Positions 55,326-64,000 of a stretch of DNA of 64,000 nt are shown in pieces; the stretch's first letter is position 1; each line of letters starts with the position of its first letter. Where the stretch lies: NCBI GenBank assembly GCA_025716855.1, contig JAIXMQ010000043.1, forward strand, positions 62,001-126,000, written 5' to 3'. The notes under the pieces are model-generated. The model was not told where the DNA came from. It did no database searches and was given only the letters and a program-made list of their open reading frames with translations. The DNA comes from Pilaira anomala (Eukaryota; Mucoromycota; Mucoromycetes; Mucorales; Mucoraceae). The translations under genes and the position numbers were made by a program.

Positions 55326-56810
55326 GAAACTACCATTGCATTAGGGTAGCAAAGTCCCTACGCTACGCTACGTGTTTACTGACCTTAATTTTTTTTTATA
55401 AAGAACAGAGAGGTACTATGGACAAAGTTTTTTTAGTTATAGTGGTAAAAAAATCCAGCCAGTCAAATCGTCTAAAAAAGGAGGAAAAGTGTATTTTTAG
55501 GCAAAAATCAGCCATTCTGTAACGACTGCCTTTTTTGTTTTGGTAAAATCACCTGTTTCCTATCTCTTCTTCTATCGTCAAACCTTATTTCTTTCTCTTT
55601 ATAAATACTCCCCTTTTTTTCACCTTTCAATAAAGTTCTTCAGTCGAATCTCAATCAAAATCTTATCTATTCCTTTTTTTTCTACACTTGCTAAGGCAGT
55701 GTAAACTTTTCTTTTCTTTTTTTTTATTATTTCTTTTTTTTTTCTTTTCCTTTTTCCCCTTCTTTTGTCATATCAAAAGAAACCGTTTTAGTGATCTTTC
55801 TCTTAGAATACACTAAGAGAATAAGTCTAAACGTATCGTATTTCAGTGGTTTTAGAAACATTTCTTTCTTTTAAGAATAATATCTGATCCCACAATCTAC
55901 ATAAATAAAAAGCATACATCTTTAGGCTTTAAAGCTATAGAGAATCATACTTTTTTTATCTTAAGTCATCTCATCAATAAAGAACTCTTATTCATAAGAG
56001 ATATATATTGGTGGACCTTAAACAATTAGCGAGTGAAACATATCTATCTTTATAAGAATTGATAATCATTACTTGTGTTCCGTTGATTATCTTCGTCTAT
56101 TATACATTATATATACTTCGTGTATTGTTAGTGACCTTTAGACCTAAACTCAACATATTTTAAAAGAGAACCATTCCTATATTATATAAGAATACATCTT
56201 TTTTTTCTGCTCAATTGAATTCTTTATTTCTTCGTAAATTAAAGATAAATTTTGACAACCTCTACATTTCCCTCCTCTAAGTTCTTCCTTTCTACTTATT
56301 TTATTTAAATCTTGGTTCGCAACCTTACAGCGTGGTGCTCACATTTTTCCTACTTCAATAAAGAACGTACATCACAATTCCCGACTTTTGGATTTTTTCA
56401 AAAGTTATAAATGTGGATATATCTTGGCCTTATAAAGATGTTAGCCGAAAGCTATTGAATAGCCATGAATCTTTAAAATTACTTTACTTTGATTCTTAGA
56501 TCATTCGAAAGAGTGTCGAATTTCATCTTAGACATCAAGAAAAATCCAAGTTACAAAAGCTTTTTATTATCAAGATATATTTACATTTTTGATTTTTGAA
56601 AAAATCTACAGGTCGGGGATGGATGATTTTTGGCTAAAAATGCAGTTTTTCACCTTTTCCGATGATTTGATTGGCTCAGTGTTTTCTTCGCTACTACAAA
56701 AAAAAATCATGTCTACAATACCTCTTTTTTCTTTATAAAAAAAATAAAATAAAGGTCAGTAAACACGTAGCATAGCGTAGGGTATTTGCTACTTTAATAT
56801 ATCACTAGTA
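55326..56810. mobile_element. Non-autonomous element with long terminal inverted repeats
   Basis: Left end 55335–55393 (TAGCAAAGTCCCTACGCTAC, then GTGTTTACTGACCT) is the inverse of 56755–56806 (AGGTCAGTAAACACGTAGCA, then TAGCGTAGGG). Inner blocks 55455–55515 and 56635–56700 (GTCAAATCGTC…GTATTTTTAGGCAAAAATCA vs its inverse) also pair, so the imperfect inverted termini extend ~180 bp. Similarity may extend outward to ~55245 and ~56860. The centre is AT-rich without an ORF. It is probably a MITE-like derivative of a DNA transposon; no target duplication was identified. Confidence 0.75.
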
Positions 56811-57799
56811 TAAAAAGGCCCCGTTAATAAAAAAAATTGGGCGAATTGAGGGAAAAAATGGATGGGTGATGGAATTTCTTGTATTAGAAAAATTGAAGGT
56901 AGGTCTCTTATTAGAAATAGGGGTATATTTGACCTGTGGTAAGCCAGCATATTTAAACTTGCTTCATGAAAAGAAAAAAAACGCCAGATCTAAATATACA
57001 TGACTTACTACATATAAGTTACATCAAATAATTATTTGTTTTGAAAAATGCTTTAAGACCAAACAAGAATAACGAGCAGATCAAATGCTACCACACCCCC
57101 CCTTTTTTTTGATCGTCTGGTTCTTACTTGAGAGCAGTAGTAAAAGCCTCATTAATATAGAAAAAAAAAATTCAAAGAATAATAAAAGACCGAGATTATC
57201 CCCATCCGATCAAAATGAGTTGAGAGAAACAAAGAAAAAAAAATAAGCATGTATCGCGTTCAACCTCTCACAAATTTATTTAGAAATAGATTTTCTCCCC
57301 CACCCCCTTAATTCTTGTACTAATAACAGATAAACAATATTTTATAACATCGATGACACTTTTTTTTTTTGAAATAAAGATTGTCCATATCGGTTTTTAC
57401 AAAGGATTACACTTTGATCTAAATTTAACCAATCATACCGATAATTTCATAACAAAAAAACTATTTTTAAAAAATATTCAAAATTAGAATATAATGAGAA
57501 CATGCAAATTACTTGTTTGATCGACAAAAAAAAATCTATTTTTATTAAAAGTGTATTAAATGTAATATTTTGTCTGTGTAACAGAAAACATGCAAAATAC
57601 AAATGTAATGTCGTATTGTCAATCAATTATATACAATTCAAACATTCTTCAAAATTGCCCTGAAAGTTATGATTTACAAAAACAGGACGCATAAGTGTAA
57701 ATAACACATACATAGTGTGACGAGCGTGAGAGAGAGATATGATTTGTGATGCAAAGAATGTATATATTTTATCTTAATGTTTTTGAAATTTACATACAG

Positions 57800-57831
<32 letters not shown>

Positions 57832-58975
57832 GAAAAAGTTCACATTTTTTGTTTTAATCCTATTTGGTAAATATATATAAAAACTTGAGAGAGAGAGAGA
57901 GAGAGAGAGATACATATATAGTCATAAACACGGAGCTCCAGTTGATTAAAAAATGCAATTATAAAAAATGGGTCCTTCTCTAAAAGAGTGATAACTCCTC
58001 TCCAACATACCATTGTGATTTAAAGATCAGAGATACCCTTTATTAATGCACTTGAGTTTTAGTAAAACACTAGCGTTACAAAGTGTTTATTTCAACATAT
58101 ACAACTTTTAGTAGGCCTAATATACCTAAAACCACAGTATGTCCTTTTTTTAATAAATATCATATTTTGATTCATCTGTATTGATAGGATAGAAAATGAA
58201 AACGACATATCACATGTAACAATAACTATGAACCCACATAACAATATTTTCATGCGTTCTTTTTTTTAATAAGAAGGAGAGAGATTTATAAAAAGGTTAC
58301 TACCCTCAGATACCTTTTCACACACACACACACACACACACACATAACTGATTTTGAAAATATTTGATGGAGAACCTAATTTCTATTGACCACAAGACCC
58401 TCTATTTATAATTGAATAAATGAATCAATTGTTTTTAGTTGTTTAAATTAAAGGTCCGGAAACATACATATATTGAACCTTTTTTTTTATAGAATAAACT
58501 TGCTGTAAAATAGGCAACTTAATACATTAGAGGTAATAGCATTATACATAGTATGGGGGAGGGGGTATCAAATATAAAGCAACCCATCTCTTCTCTCCCC
58601 CGCCCCCCCCCCCTTTTTTTTTACATTCAATGCAAAATGTTTGGTAGGACACTTTTTTAAAGCGATTTTATTAGCTCGACCCTTAGTTTTTTCTTCAAGA
58701 GAGAGTGGTAAAATAATCAATCTGCATTTTACAGACCGTGCTGATTTCATCATCACCACAACCCTGATGATTCAAGTTCAGAAAAAAAGTAACTGCAGCA
58801 GCAGCAAGCTACTATATTTAGTAATCACGTTTTTTAATGAACCTGCAAAATATACTTCAACTATGTTCGTGCAAAAATCGAGTTATTATCAATAAAGCTG
58901 TAAAAAAAAAAAAAAAAAATCGTCATGATTACCACCTCATAACGAAGGCGAAGTGTTGGTTCAGCGTCCCTTTCT
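56811..58975. other. AT-rich spacer with microsatellites
   Basis: A31 at 57800–57830, GA repeat 57887–57910, CA repeat 58320–58344 and a C11 run near 58600. A minus-strand coding-like stretch at ~58757–58640 (SLEEKTKGRANKIALKKCPT) is not joinable to a gene. Confidence 0.4.
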
Positions 58976-59582
58976 TCATTGTATAAAGATGCTCTCTTTA
59001 ACAAAAAAGTACAGTCTACCGCTACGATACTTCCACAGAGAAGGTATAGAAATCTCTTCTAAGCCTGGAAATTGCTTGAGAAGAGCTTCTTTGATCAATC
59101 CAAGTGTTGTAGACTTGTGGTTGTCAAGGTAATGAATCAAAAATAGGGTATGCTGACCGAAAAGCTTTTGTTTCGTACCTCTATTCTTGGCTTTCGGAAC
59201 AAAACTAGGCAATACACTACCGATTGCTATTGTTGAATTCTTAAAGCAGCCTGTAAGCACTTTGTCGAGGAATATTACAACGTACTGCCGCGTTAGGTAC
59301 AGTAGTACCTTCGTCTTGCATTATCTGTATGAACATGCGCGCTTGCTCGGGTGTGTACTTCTTGTACTTTTTACTACCGTCGTCAATAGATACAGTCTTT
59401 ATGCTTTCCGTAAGCGAGTCGATCTCCATAATTGTGTCCACTTTTGGAATTTCGGTAGGGGAATCGAAGTCAATGATCTTTTTGATGTCGCCGTATTGAT
59501 ATGCTACATCTTCCATTTGTTCTTCAGACTCATCGTCAACAATATAATAGTTGATTGGAGGTATAAACTTAATGAAGTCCAT
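58976..59582 (-). pseudogene. Tc1/mariner-like transposase, N-terminal half, frameshifted
   Basis: Starts at the ATG complementing 59580–59582 (MDFIKFIPPINYYIVDD). A helix-turn-helix region reads KKYTPEQARMFIQIMQDEG…NAAVRCNIPRQSAYRLL and reaches a stop at ~59241. One base over, the frame continues as KNRGTKQKLFGQHTLFLIHY, then TTLGLIKEALLKQFPGLEEI, matching the second HTH/linker of Tc1-like transposases seen across Mucoromycota. The catalytic DDE part is absent on the left. It is therefore a broken, truncated copy. Confidence 0.7.
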
Positions 59583-59627
59583 GTTAATTTCTAAATGATC
59601 TGGTATCAAAAAAAAAGAAAGAAACAC

Positions 59628-59823
59628 GCATAAAAACTAATGTAACTCATCCCAACTTTTACTTCCCAAACCGCACCAAAAATAAAAAAATGCGTGCCAA
59701 AAAAAAATTAAACCGTACCAAAAACAAAAATCAAGCGTACCAATTAAGACTAAAATCTTGTACGTACTTGAGGGGGTTTTTTTATAAGATTGATTCTTTT
59801 GAATGCAAAAATCAGAGTTTAAA
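59628..59823. repeat. Imprecise CGTACCAAAAA repeats
   Basis: Four loose copies of G[CT][AG][CT]CAAAAA[ACT]A in ~120 bp (59669–59745), then spacer. Confidence 0.4.
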
Positions 59824-59962
59824 GCCTTGTAACAAGTTTTGTAACATTTAATTTTGTTACAAGTTACGAGCGTTTTAACTCCGAACTTGTAACATTTTAG
59901 TTTTTGTTACAAGTTACGAGTATTTTTACTCTCAACTTGTAACATTTCAGTTTTTGTTACAA
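59824..59962 (+). repeat. 50-bp palindromic satellite
   Basis: Three units with exact 50-bp spacing (CTTGTAAC at 59886 and 59936, and its equivalent at ~59836). Each unit contains the inverted pair CTTGTAACA and TGTTACAAG around a T-rich spacer and ends in TTACGAG. The last half-unit stops immediately before the ATG at 59963. Confidence 0.85.
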
Positions 59963-59993
59963 ATGATGTCCGAACAATCTAAACCAACCAAAG
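59963..59993 (+). pseudogene. First exon of an interrupted gene
   Basis: Reads MMSEQSKPTK plus one base and meets a consensus donor GTAAGT at 59994. In phase it would join the sequence after CTGTAG at 63414 (DQLKKKCKFYINQI). The 3.4-kb element lies between them, so the gene is split at its exon–intron border. Confidence 0.45.
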
Positions 59994-60001
59994 GTAAGTG
60001 A

Positions 60002-60164
60002 TGAGTGGCAATAAGCTGGACTTGCGTTAACTTGGCGTTTAGAATTTTTGGAACTTCTGCTTCATTCGTTCTACCTAATATCAACTTCGCCCGGGTACGG
60101 ATTTAATGTCCAGATTGTTGCTTCATAATAAATATATAATGGATATCGTGGTTTACAACAATAA
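60002..60164 (+). repeat. Terminal direct repeat, left copy
   Basis: About 97% identical to 63225–63387. Contains the conserved core CTTCGCCCGGGTACGGATTT. On the minus strand one frame reads TQVQLIATHH. Confidence 0.9.
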
Positions 60165-60798
60165 TCCACTACCGCATATAGTTGTCTATAAGAACCAAAA
60201 TATATTGCTCATAACCAAAATGTATCACTCAAGATAATAATGTGTCTCTCAGAATCAAAATCAAAATTCACACTTTTTTTTATTTTTTCTCATTTTTTTT
60301 TTTCTACAAGGAAGTCGGGGAAGTAAAAAAAAAGGTAGTAAAATCACGGACGATTTTTATCCGGATTTATAAAGAGTATAACCAGGCACATTGTCACGTG
60401 AATAAGGTTTTTTATAACTTTTTGCATGAAATACACCATTACATCAATTTTTTTTTCACATGGCATACAGGCAGGTTTTTTTCTTATACGCCAGACAAAC
60501 AGGGGGGTTTTTTTTCTCATACGCCAGACAAACAGGGGGGGTGGGGGGTGTTTTCATTATAAATAATCCTTTTTTTTTTTATTTTGTTCTTTTCTTTCAC
60601 TTTCTTTTTTTTACATATATTCCTTCCTTACCGCTCCATCCTTAATCTCTTCTTTTTCCACACTCCTTATCCAAAGAAGAGATTGTTCCAAGAAAAAAAA
60701 ATAACTTTGAGACCTGCTGTTGTTATCAATGGTAAGTCTAATAATTTTATCAAAAAATAAATAATTCATTTTGTCTAATAAATCTCAAATAGAAAAAA
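60165..60798. other. Left interior of the 3.4-kb element
   Basis: Contains a CATACRCCAGACAAACAGGGGGG-type tandem duplication at 60464–60542 and TC-rich sequence. An exon acceptor-like AAATAG precedes the pogo fragment. No gene. Confidence 0.45.
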
Positions 60799-60978
60799 GA
60801 TATTTCGAACTTCGATGAAACGGGTCTTTACTATGAACAGAGTCCTACTCGTACAATTTGTAGTAAGCCAATGGGTGGCAGCAGAAAATCCAAGAACCGG
60901 TTCACTGTCGGATTACTTTGTAACGCGGATGGAACTTATGCTACTTCGTTACCATGGATTCTATCCGACAAAGTTTAA
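60799..60978 (+). pseudogene. pogo/Tigger-type DDE transposase fragment
   Basis: Reads ISNFDETGLYYEQSPTRTIC, then GGSRKSKNRFTVGLLCNADG and a stop at 60976–60978. The N-F-D-E-T-G-L segment with the first catalytic Asp and the R-x-T-V-x-L-x-C-N-A-x-G strand is typical of the CENP-B/Tigger DDE domain. Only ~60 residues remain, and the sequence switches at ~60960 into the next ORF. Confidence 0.75.
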
Positions 60979-61508
60979 CGGAAGAATCCCTTGATAACTT
61001 TGTTAGATTGTCAATTTTCTTGATAAGCCAGCACCGTTCACTTGCTTCAAATCCATATTATTTTGATCCTACCATTCAGAAATTGTATACCATTGCCAAA
61101 CATATATTTGAAAATCAAGCTACCAGAAGGCAAACTGAAGTAATAGAGGACTTGATGTACGTTTGTGATGAAAACAAAAAAAAACTTAATGAAGCGATAG
61201 TAGCTCTTGATAAAATTGAAGTACCTGAAACTGTAAAAAATCCAGTGAAAAACTGTAATGAAGGTGCTATATTGGTTAATAATGCATACCAGGCAAAGTA
61301 CGAAGAATCAGACCGTTTATCCATTTTATCATCTCCGGATGTAGTAACAGGTTTATTATCTGAAGACGTTCCAGCATCACTAAGCAATCCATCTATTGAA
61401 GTATTAAATACCACTCCAGCACAAATAGTTCATTCTCGTACTGAAAACTGGGGCTATATCAATAGCCGTTTGTCCACGCTAGGAGAAAAGGAATCAGTAC
61501 CATGGTGA
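60954..61508 (+). CDS. Unknown ORF, 184 residues
   Basis: Intact frame starting MDSIRQSLTEESLDNFVRLS; it overlaps the pogo fragment in another frame for 25 bases. Contains helical sequence (YYFDPTIQKLYTIAKHIF, EDLMYVCDENKKKLNEAIVA) and a Ser/Pro-rich end (LSILSSPDVVTGLLSEDVPA). No domain is recognised. Lying just upstream of the Tnp2-like gene, it may be the N-terminal or accessory part of that element. The ATG may be an accident of the junction. Confidence 0.45.
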   Translation: MDSIRQSLTEESLDNFVRLSIFLISQHRSLASNPYYFDPTIQKLYTIAKHIFENQATRRQTEVIEDLMYVCDENKKKLNEAIVALDKIEVPETVKNPVKNCNEGAILVNNAYQAKYEESDRLSILSSPDVVTGLLSEDVPASLSNPSIEVLNTTPAQIVHSRTENWGYINSRLSTLGEKESVPW

Positions 61509-61853
61509 TAAATATGTTAAACGTAGTAGTTTGTTGAAAGTCTTAAAATAAGATTAGGTTTTTATTTATGAGAAAAAGAGGTTGTATTTATATTCAAATA
61601 AAAGGGTGGGAAAAGAGTCTACTCTTTTCACATAAGATTGACAGTCTTGATTCATAATAATTTATATGTTACACGTATGACCTGGTCAAGACGCGTGGTA
61701 TTGCATGAAAGTTCAGAAAGGGTTTGTGATACCGGGATATTAATCATTCATGAAAAATCAAGAAGAGTTAAATAATAATGTCAAATAATAGGTGGAACCA
61801 CCTATTAAATAGTAATCAATGATAAAGATAGATAGCTGATATATATCAAATAC
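61509..61853. other. Hairpin-bearing spacer
   Basis: Two perfect short hairpins: GAAAAGAGT-CT-ACTCTTTTC at ~61611–61630 and AATAGGTGG-AA-CCACCTATT at ~61787–61806. They could be terminator-like or protein-binding sites. No gene. Confidence 0.6.
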
Positions 61854-63115
61854 ATGGTTTGTAAAAAATGTCATGCACTTTATCAAGTTTACGATAATGT
61901 AAGTATTTTTTTTTTTCATGTGTATTTATGTTTAAACCCCATTATTTTAGGATTCACAACATATTTTGCCTAAATTTTGTACTTTTGTTCGTTATCCCGA
62001 ACATCCTTTGCGCGATGAAGATATTGTAAATCAAGATGCTGAAGAAGATGGTATGTGTAAGAACAAACTGGTGAAACCATTCAAGAACAACAAAGGAGAA
62101 GTGATTTATAAGCCAATTTTTGTGTTTCCTTACCGTCCTTTAAAAAGTATTATTAATGAATTTTTTTTACGACCTGGTTTTGAAGAAATGGTTAATCATC
62201 ATAAAATCGTCAAAAGAAAGAAGGATGGTACTTTGATATCTATGATGGATCAATGTATGACTCTATAAAAGATGCGTATGGTATTCCATTCAGTCAAGTC
62301 GAAAATGCTTTACACCTGACCTTAAATATTGATTGGTTTAATCCCTTTGACAAAAGTAGATACAGCTGTGGTGCAATCTATCTCAGTATTAACAATTTAC
62401 CCAGAGAAAAAAGATTTAAAGAAGAGAATATTATGTTGGTAGGCTTAATGCCCACTGGAAAAGAAGCATCAACATCCGATATCAACAACTACTTAAATCT
62501 GATTGTTAATGATTTAATCGAATTGTATGATGGTGTTGAAATGAAAACGCACAAGTATCCTAAAGGCATAACTACCCATGCTGTTCTTTTAATGGCCAAT
62601 GCTGATGTTCCGGCATGTAGAAAGGCTGCTGGTTTTCTTGGTCACAGTAGTGCATTCGTTTGTAACAAATGTGAACGCAGTTTTAAATTGACAAGTGAAA
62701 AAGTAAACTGTGTTGGAGGATATGATTCCTTTGGAACTTGGAACTTGAGGACAAAGGAAAGCAATCGTGAAGCAGCTCTTGCGTGGCTACAACAAAAGAC
62801 TAAGGCTGATTGTGAACTAATTGAAACAAGATACTCTGCCTTACATCGGTTGCATTATTTTGATCTTACCAAACAATGTCCACCAGATCCAATGCATTGT
62901 TTGTTACTTGGTACCGGTTTACGAACGATGAAAGAGTGGAAAGAAAAGGGTCTATTATCAAACGCAAATTTGGAAAAAAAAATGCAAGAGCTTGCTGATC
63001 TGGTTGAGTTACCTTGTGCCTTTGAAAACCTGAATAAAAAAATTATTCAAGGTTTTTCCAGTATGAAAGCAGATGCTGTCAAGAGTTGGATTCTAATTTA
63101 TTTGCCTTACAATTG
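61854..63115 (+). pseudogene. Tnp2-like (CACTA/Plavaka-type) transposase, truncated
   Basis: First exon 61854–61898 reads MVCKKCHALYQVYDN (zinc-knuckle-like) with a GTAAGT donor. The second exon starts at 61951 (DSQHILPKFCTFVRYPEHPL, PYRPLKSIINEFFLRPGFEE). A one-base frameshift around 62210–62235 shifts to DIYDGSMYDSIKDAYG. It then continues ALHLTLNIDWFNPFDKSRYS, CGAIYLSINNLPREKRFKEE, ACRKAAGFLGHSSAFVCNKC and the family hallmark CPPDPMHCLLLGTGLRTMKE. At 63116 a GTATGT donor is followed by A54, and the rest of the transposase is missing. It is therefore inactive here. Confidence 0.8.
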
Positions 63116-63150
63116 GTATGTTAAAAAAATACTGTCAAAGTATACCTGAT

Positions 63151-63155
<5 letters not shown>

Positions 63156-63209
<54 letters not shown>
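63156..63209 (+). repeat. A54 homopolymer
   Basis: The longest homopolymer in the window, 16 bases before the right direct repeat. It could be a retro-type tail or slippage product. Confidence 0.9.
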
Positions 63210-63212
<3 letters not shown>

Positions 63213-63224
63213 TAAAAAAAATGA

Positions 63225-63387
63225 TGAGTAGCAATAAGCTGGACTTGCGTTAACTTGGCGATTAGAATTTTTGGAACTTCTGCTTCATTCGTTCTACCTA
63301 ATATCAACTTCGCCCGGGTACGGATTTAATGTCCAGATTGTTGCTTCACAATAAATATATAATGGATATTGTGGTTTACAACAGTAA
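63225..63387 (+). repeat. Terminal direct repeat, right copy
   Basis: Pairs with 60002–60164. It is followed by CC and then the 9-bp flanking repeat. Confidence 0.9.
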
Positions 63388-63413
63388 CCGGTAAGTGACA
63401 TTAATGCCTGTAG

Positions 63414-63697
63414 ATCAATTAAAAAAAAAATGTAAATTTTATATTAATCAAATTAATGGCATTTGTAGGAGAGCATGCAATTGATTCGTATTATCCAAGC
63501 CCAACTCAATGGTCTAACAGAAGTAATTCGAATGTTGTTTGCCTTGCTCAGAAGACTGATGACTTGCCGCCGATTATTATTGAAATCCAACATACCGTAG
63601 TAGACGTTGACTTTTATTTACGTTTAATATCATACATATGGTGTTTCGGCTACTCGTCAATATTACATGAATTTATTTTAGCATATTTGCATTTTTG
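63414..63697 (+). pseudogene. PD-(D/E)XK-like nuclease/transposase remnant
   Basis: Block 63414–~63470 reads DQLKKKCKFYINQINGIC. The frame then shifts to GEHAIDSYYPSPTQWSNRSN, VVCLAQKTDDLPPIIIEIQH and DVDFYLRLISYIWCFGY, with a stop at 63695–63697. The D…[VI]-x-[VI]-E-I-Q pattern is typical of PD-(D/E)XK-fold proteins such as Rpn-type recombination nucleases. The start is presumably the exon at 59963, on the other side of the 3.4-kb element. Family assignment rests on this motif only. Confidence 0.45.
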
Positions 63698-63700
63698 AAT

Positions 63701-63982
63701 ATGCCACAAAGGAAGCGACCTCGTGTTGAGGATTCGGTGAAATCCTCCGTTACTTGTCTCAGCGATACTAATTTGTTTGTTGAAGACAGTAACAATGGTG
63801 ATGTAGCTGTTATTGCTCGTACTACTATCACCGATGGTGAGGAACTTTTGGACCGTCCCATCTGCAGACAATTGTTGTTATCTGACGAAAGATTTGAAGG
63901 CAACCTTGCTGAGTTGAATATTTTGAGAGAAGCTACCATGGCGGAAAGATATTCTGTTCTTGCCGATAAAAAGAAAGAGTAG
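63701..63982 (+). CDS. Small ORF, possible C-terminal part of the nuclease-like gene
   Basis: Reads MPQRKRPRVEDSVKSSVTCL, has DEERLL-like acidic stretches and ends EATMAERYSVLADKKKE with a stop at 63980–63982. The N-terminus has a nuclear-localisation-like cluster KRPRV. It starts four bases after the preceding stop and may be a separate exon or gene. No domain is recognised. Confidence 0.4.
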   Translation: MPQRKRPRVEDSVKSSVTCLSDTNLFVEDSNNGDVAVIARTTITDGEELLDRPICRQLLLSDERFEGNLAELNILREATMAERYSVLADKKKE

Positions 63983-64000
63983 TTGACCTCTGGGAATGGA

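Larger units (their letters stand above)
60002..63389. mobile_element. 3.4-kb element with direct terminal repeats and 9-bp flanking repeat
   Basis: Bounded by GGTAAGTGA at 59993–60001 and at 63390–63398. It starts TGAGTGGCAATAAGC and ends ACAACAGTAACC. Terminal direct repeats of 163 bp lie at 60002–60164 and 63225–63387 (about five differences). The inside holds a pogo/Tigger-like fragment, an unknown ORF, two perfect hairpins and a truncated Tnp2-like transposase. Direct terminal repeats suggest an LTR-type structure, but no gag or RT is present. Class not resolved. Confidence 0.55.

Noticed and set aside
59187..59594. 135-codon plus frame
   Set aside because: Antisense to the better supported Tc1-like transposase frames.

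Overview
The window looks like nuclear DNA of a Mucoromycota fungus, probably a Mucorales-type mould. It is very AT-rich. Its genes have many short GT–AG introns that are often filled by A or T homopolymers. The gene set is fungal: a URA2-type carbamoyl-phosphate synthase/aspartate transcarbamylase, an SFP1-like split-zinc-finger factor, a Rad30 polymerase, a GID1/RanBPM protein, a Gemin7-like protein, a metallothionein and F-box proteins. The right third carries chromoviral Gypsy, PIF/Harbinger, pogo/Tigger-like and Tnp2-type transposon sequence. No bacterial operons, CRISPR array, rRNA or tRNA gene was seen.

Layout. 1–36.1 kb is the gene-bearing half. It runs: partial F-box gene (-), degraded coding remnants, seven-helix membrane protein (+), RAD30 (-), metallothionein (-), SH3 membrane protein (-), SFP1-like factor (-), Gemin7-like protein (+), a 4.3-kb gene-poor stretch with exon-like remnants, URA2 (+), GID1/RanBPM-like (+), a Pro/His/Ala-rich protein (-), mitochondrial thioredoxin (-), a small basic protein (+), an amidase (+) and, convergent with it, a peroxisomal acyl-CoA ligase (-). 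Exon coordinates were built by hand from splice signals, reading-frame continuity and family motifs.

36.1–64 kb is mobile-element territory. It holds minisatellites, a LINE reverse-transcriptase fragment, a PIF/Harbinger transposase with its convergent partner gene, and a chromodomain-type Gypsy element with both LTRs inserted next to that partner gene. Further right are a second decayed Gypsy gag on the other strand, an isolated F-box gene, a ~1.5-kb non-coding element with long inverted termini, a Tc1-like transposase remnant, and at 60.0–63.4 kb a 3.4-kb segment with 163-bp direct terminal repeats.

The most unusual structure is that 3.4-kb segment. It has near-identical terminal direct repeats, contains pieces of two unrelated transposase families, and is flanked by a 9-bp direct repeat that is itself a 5' splice-site sequence (GGTAAGTGA). 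It splits a nuclease/transposase-like gene exactly at an exon–intron border. A 50-bp palindromic satellite sits directly upstream of that gene's start codon.

The housekeeping genes do not form one pathway. URA2 makes pyrimidine precursors, RAD30 bypasses DNA lesions, GID1 belongs to a ubiquitin ligase, Gemin7 to snRNP assembly, and SFP1 controls growth genes. They are independent neighbours with individual promoters, several of which carry a poly(T)-to-poly(A) switch just before the ATG.
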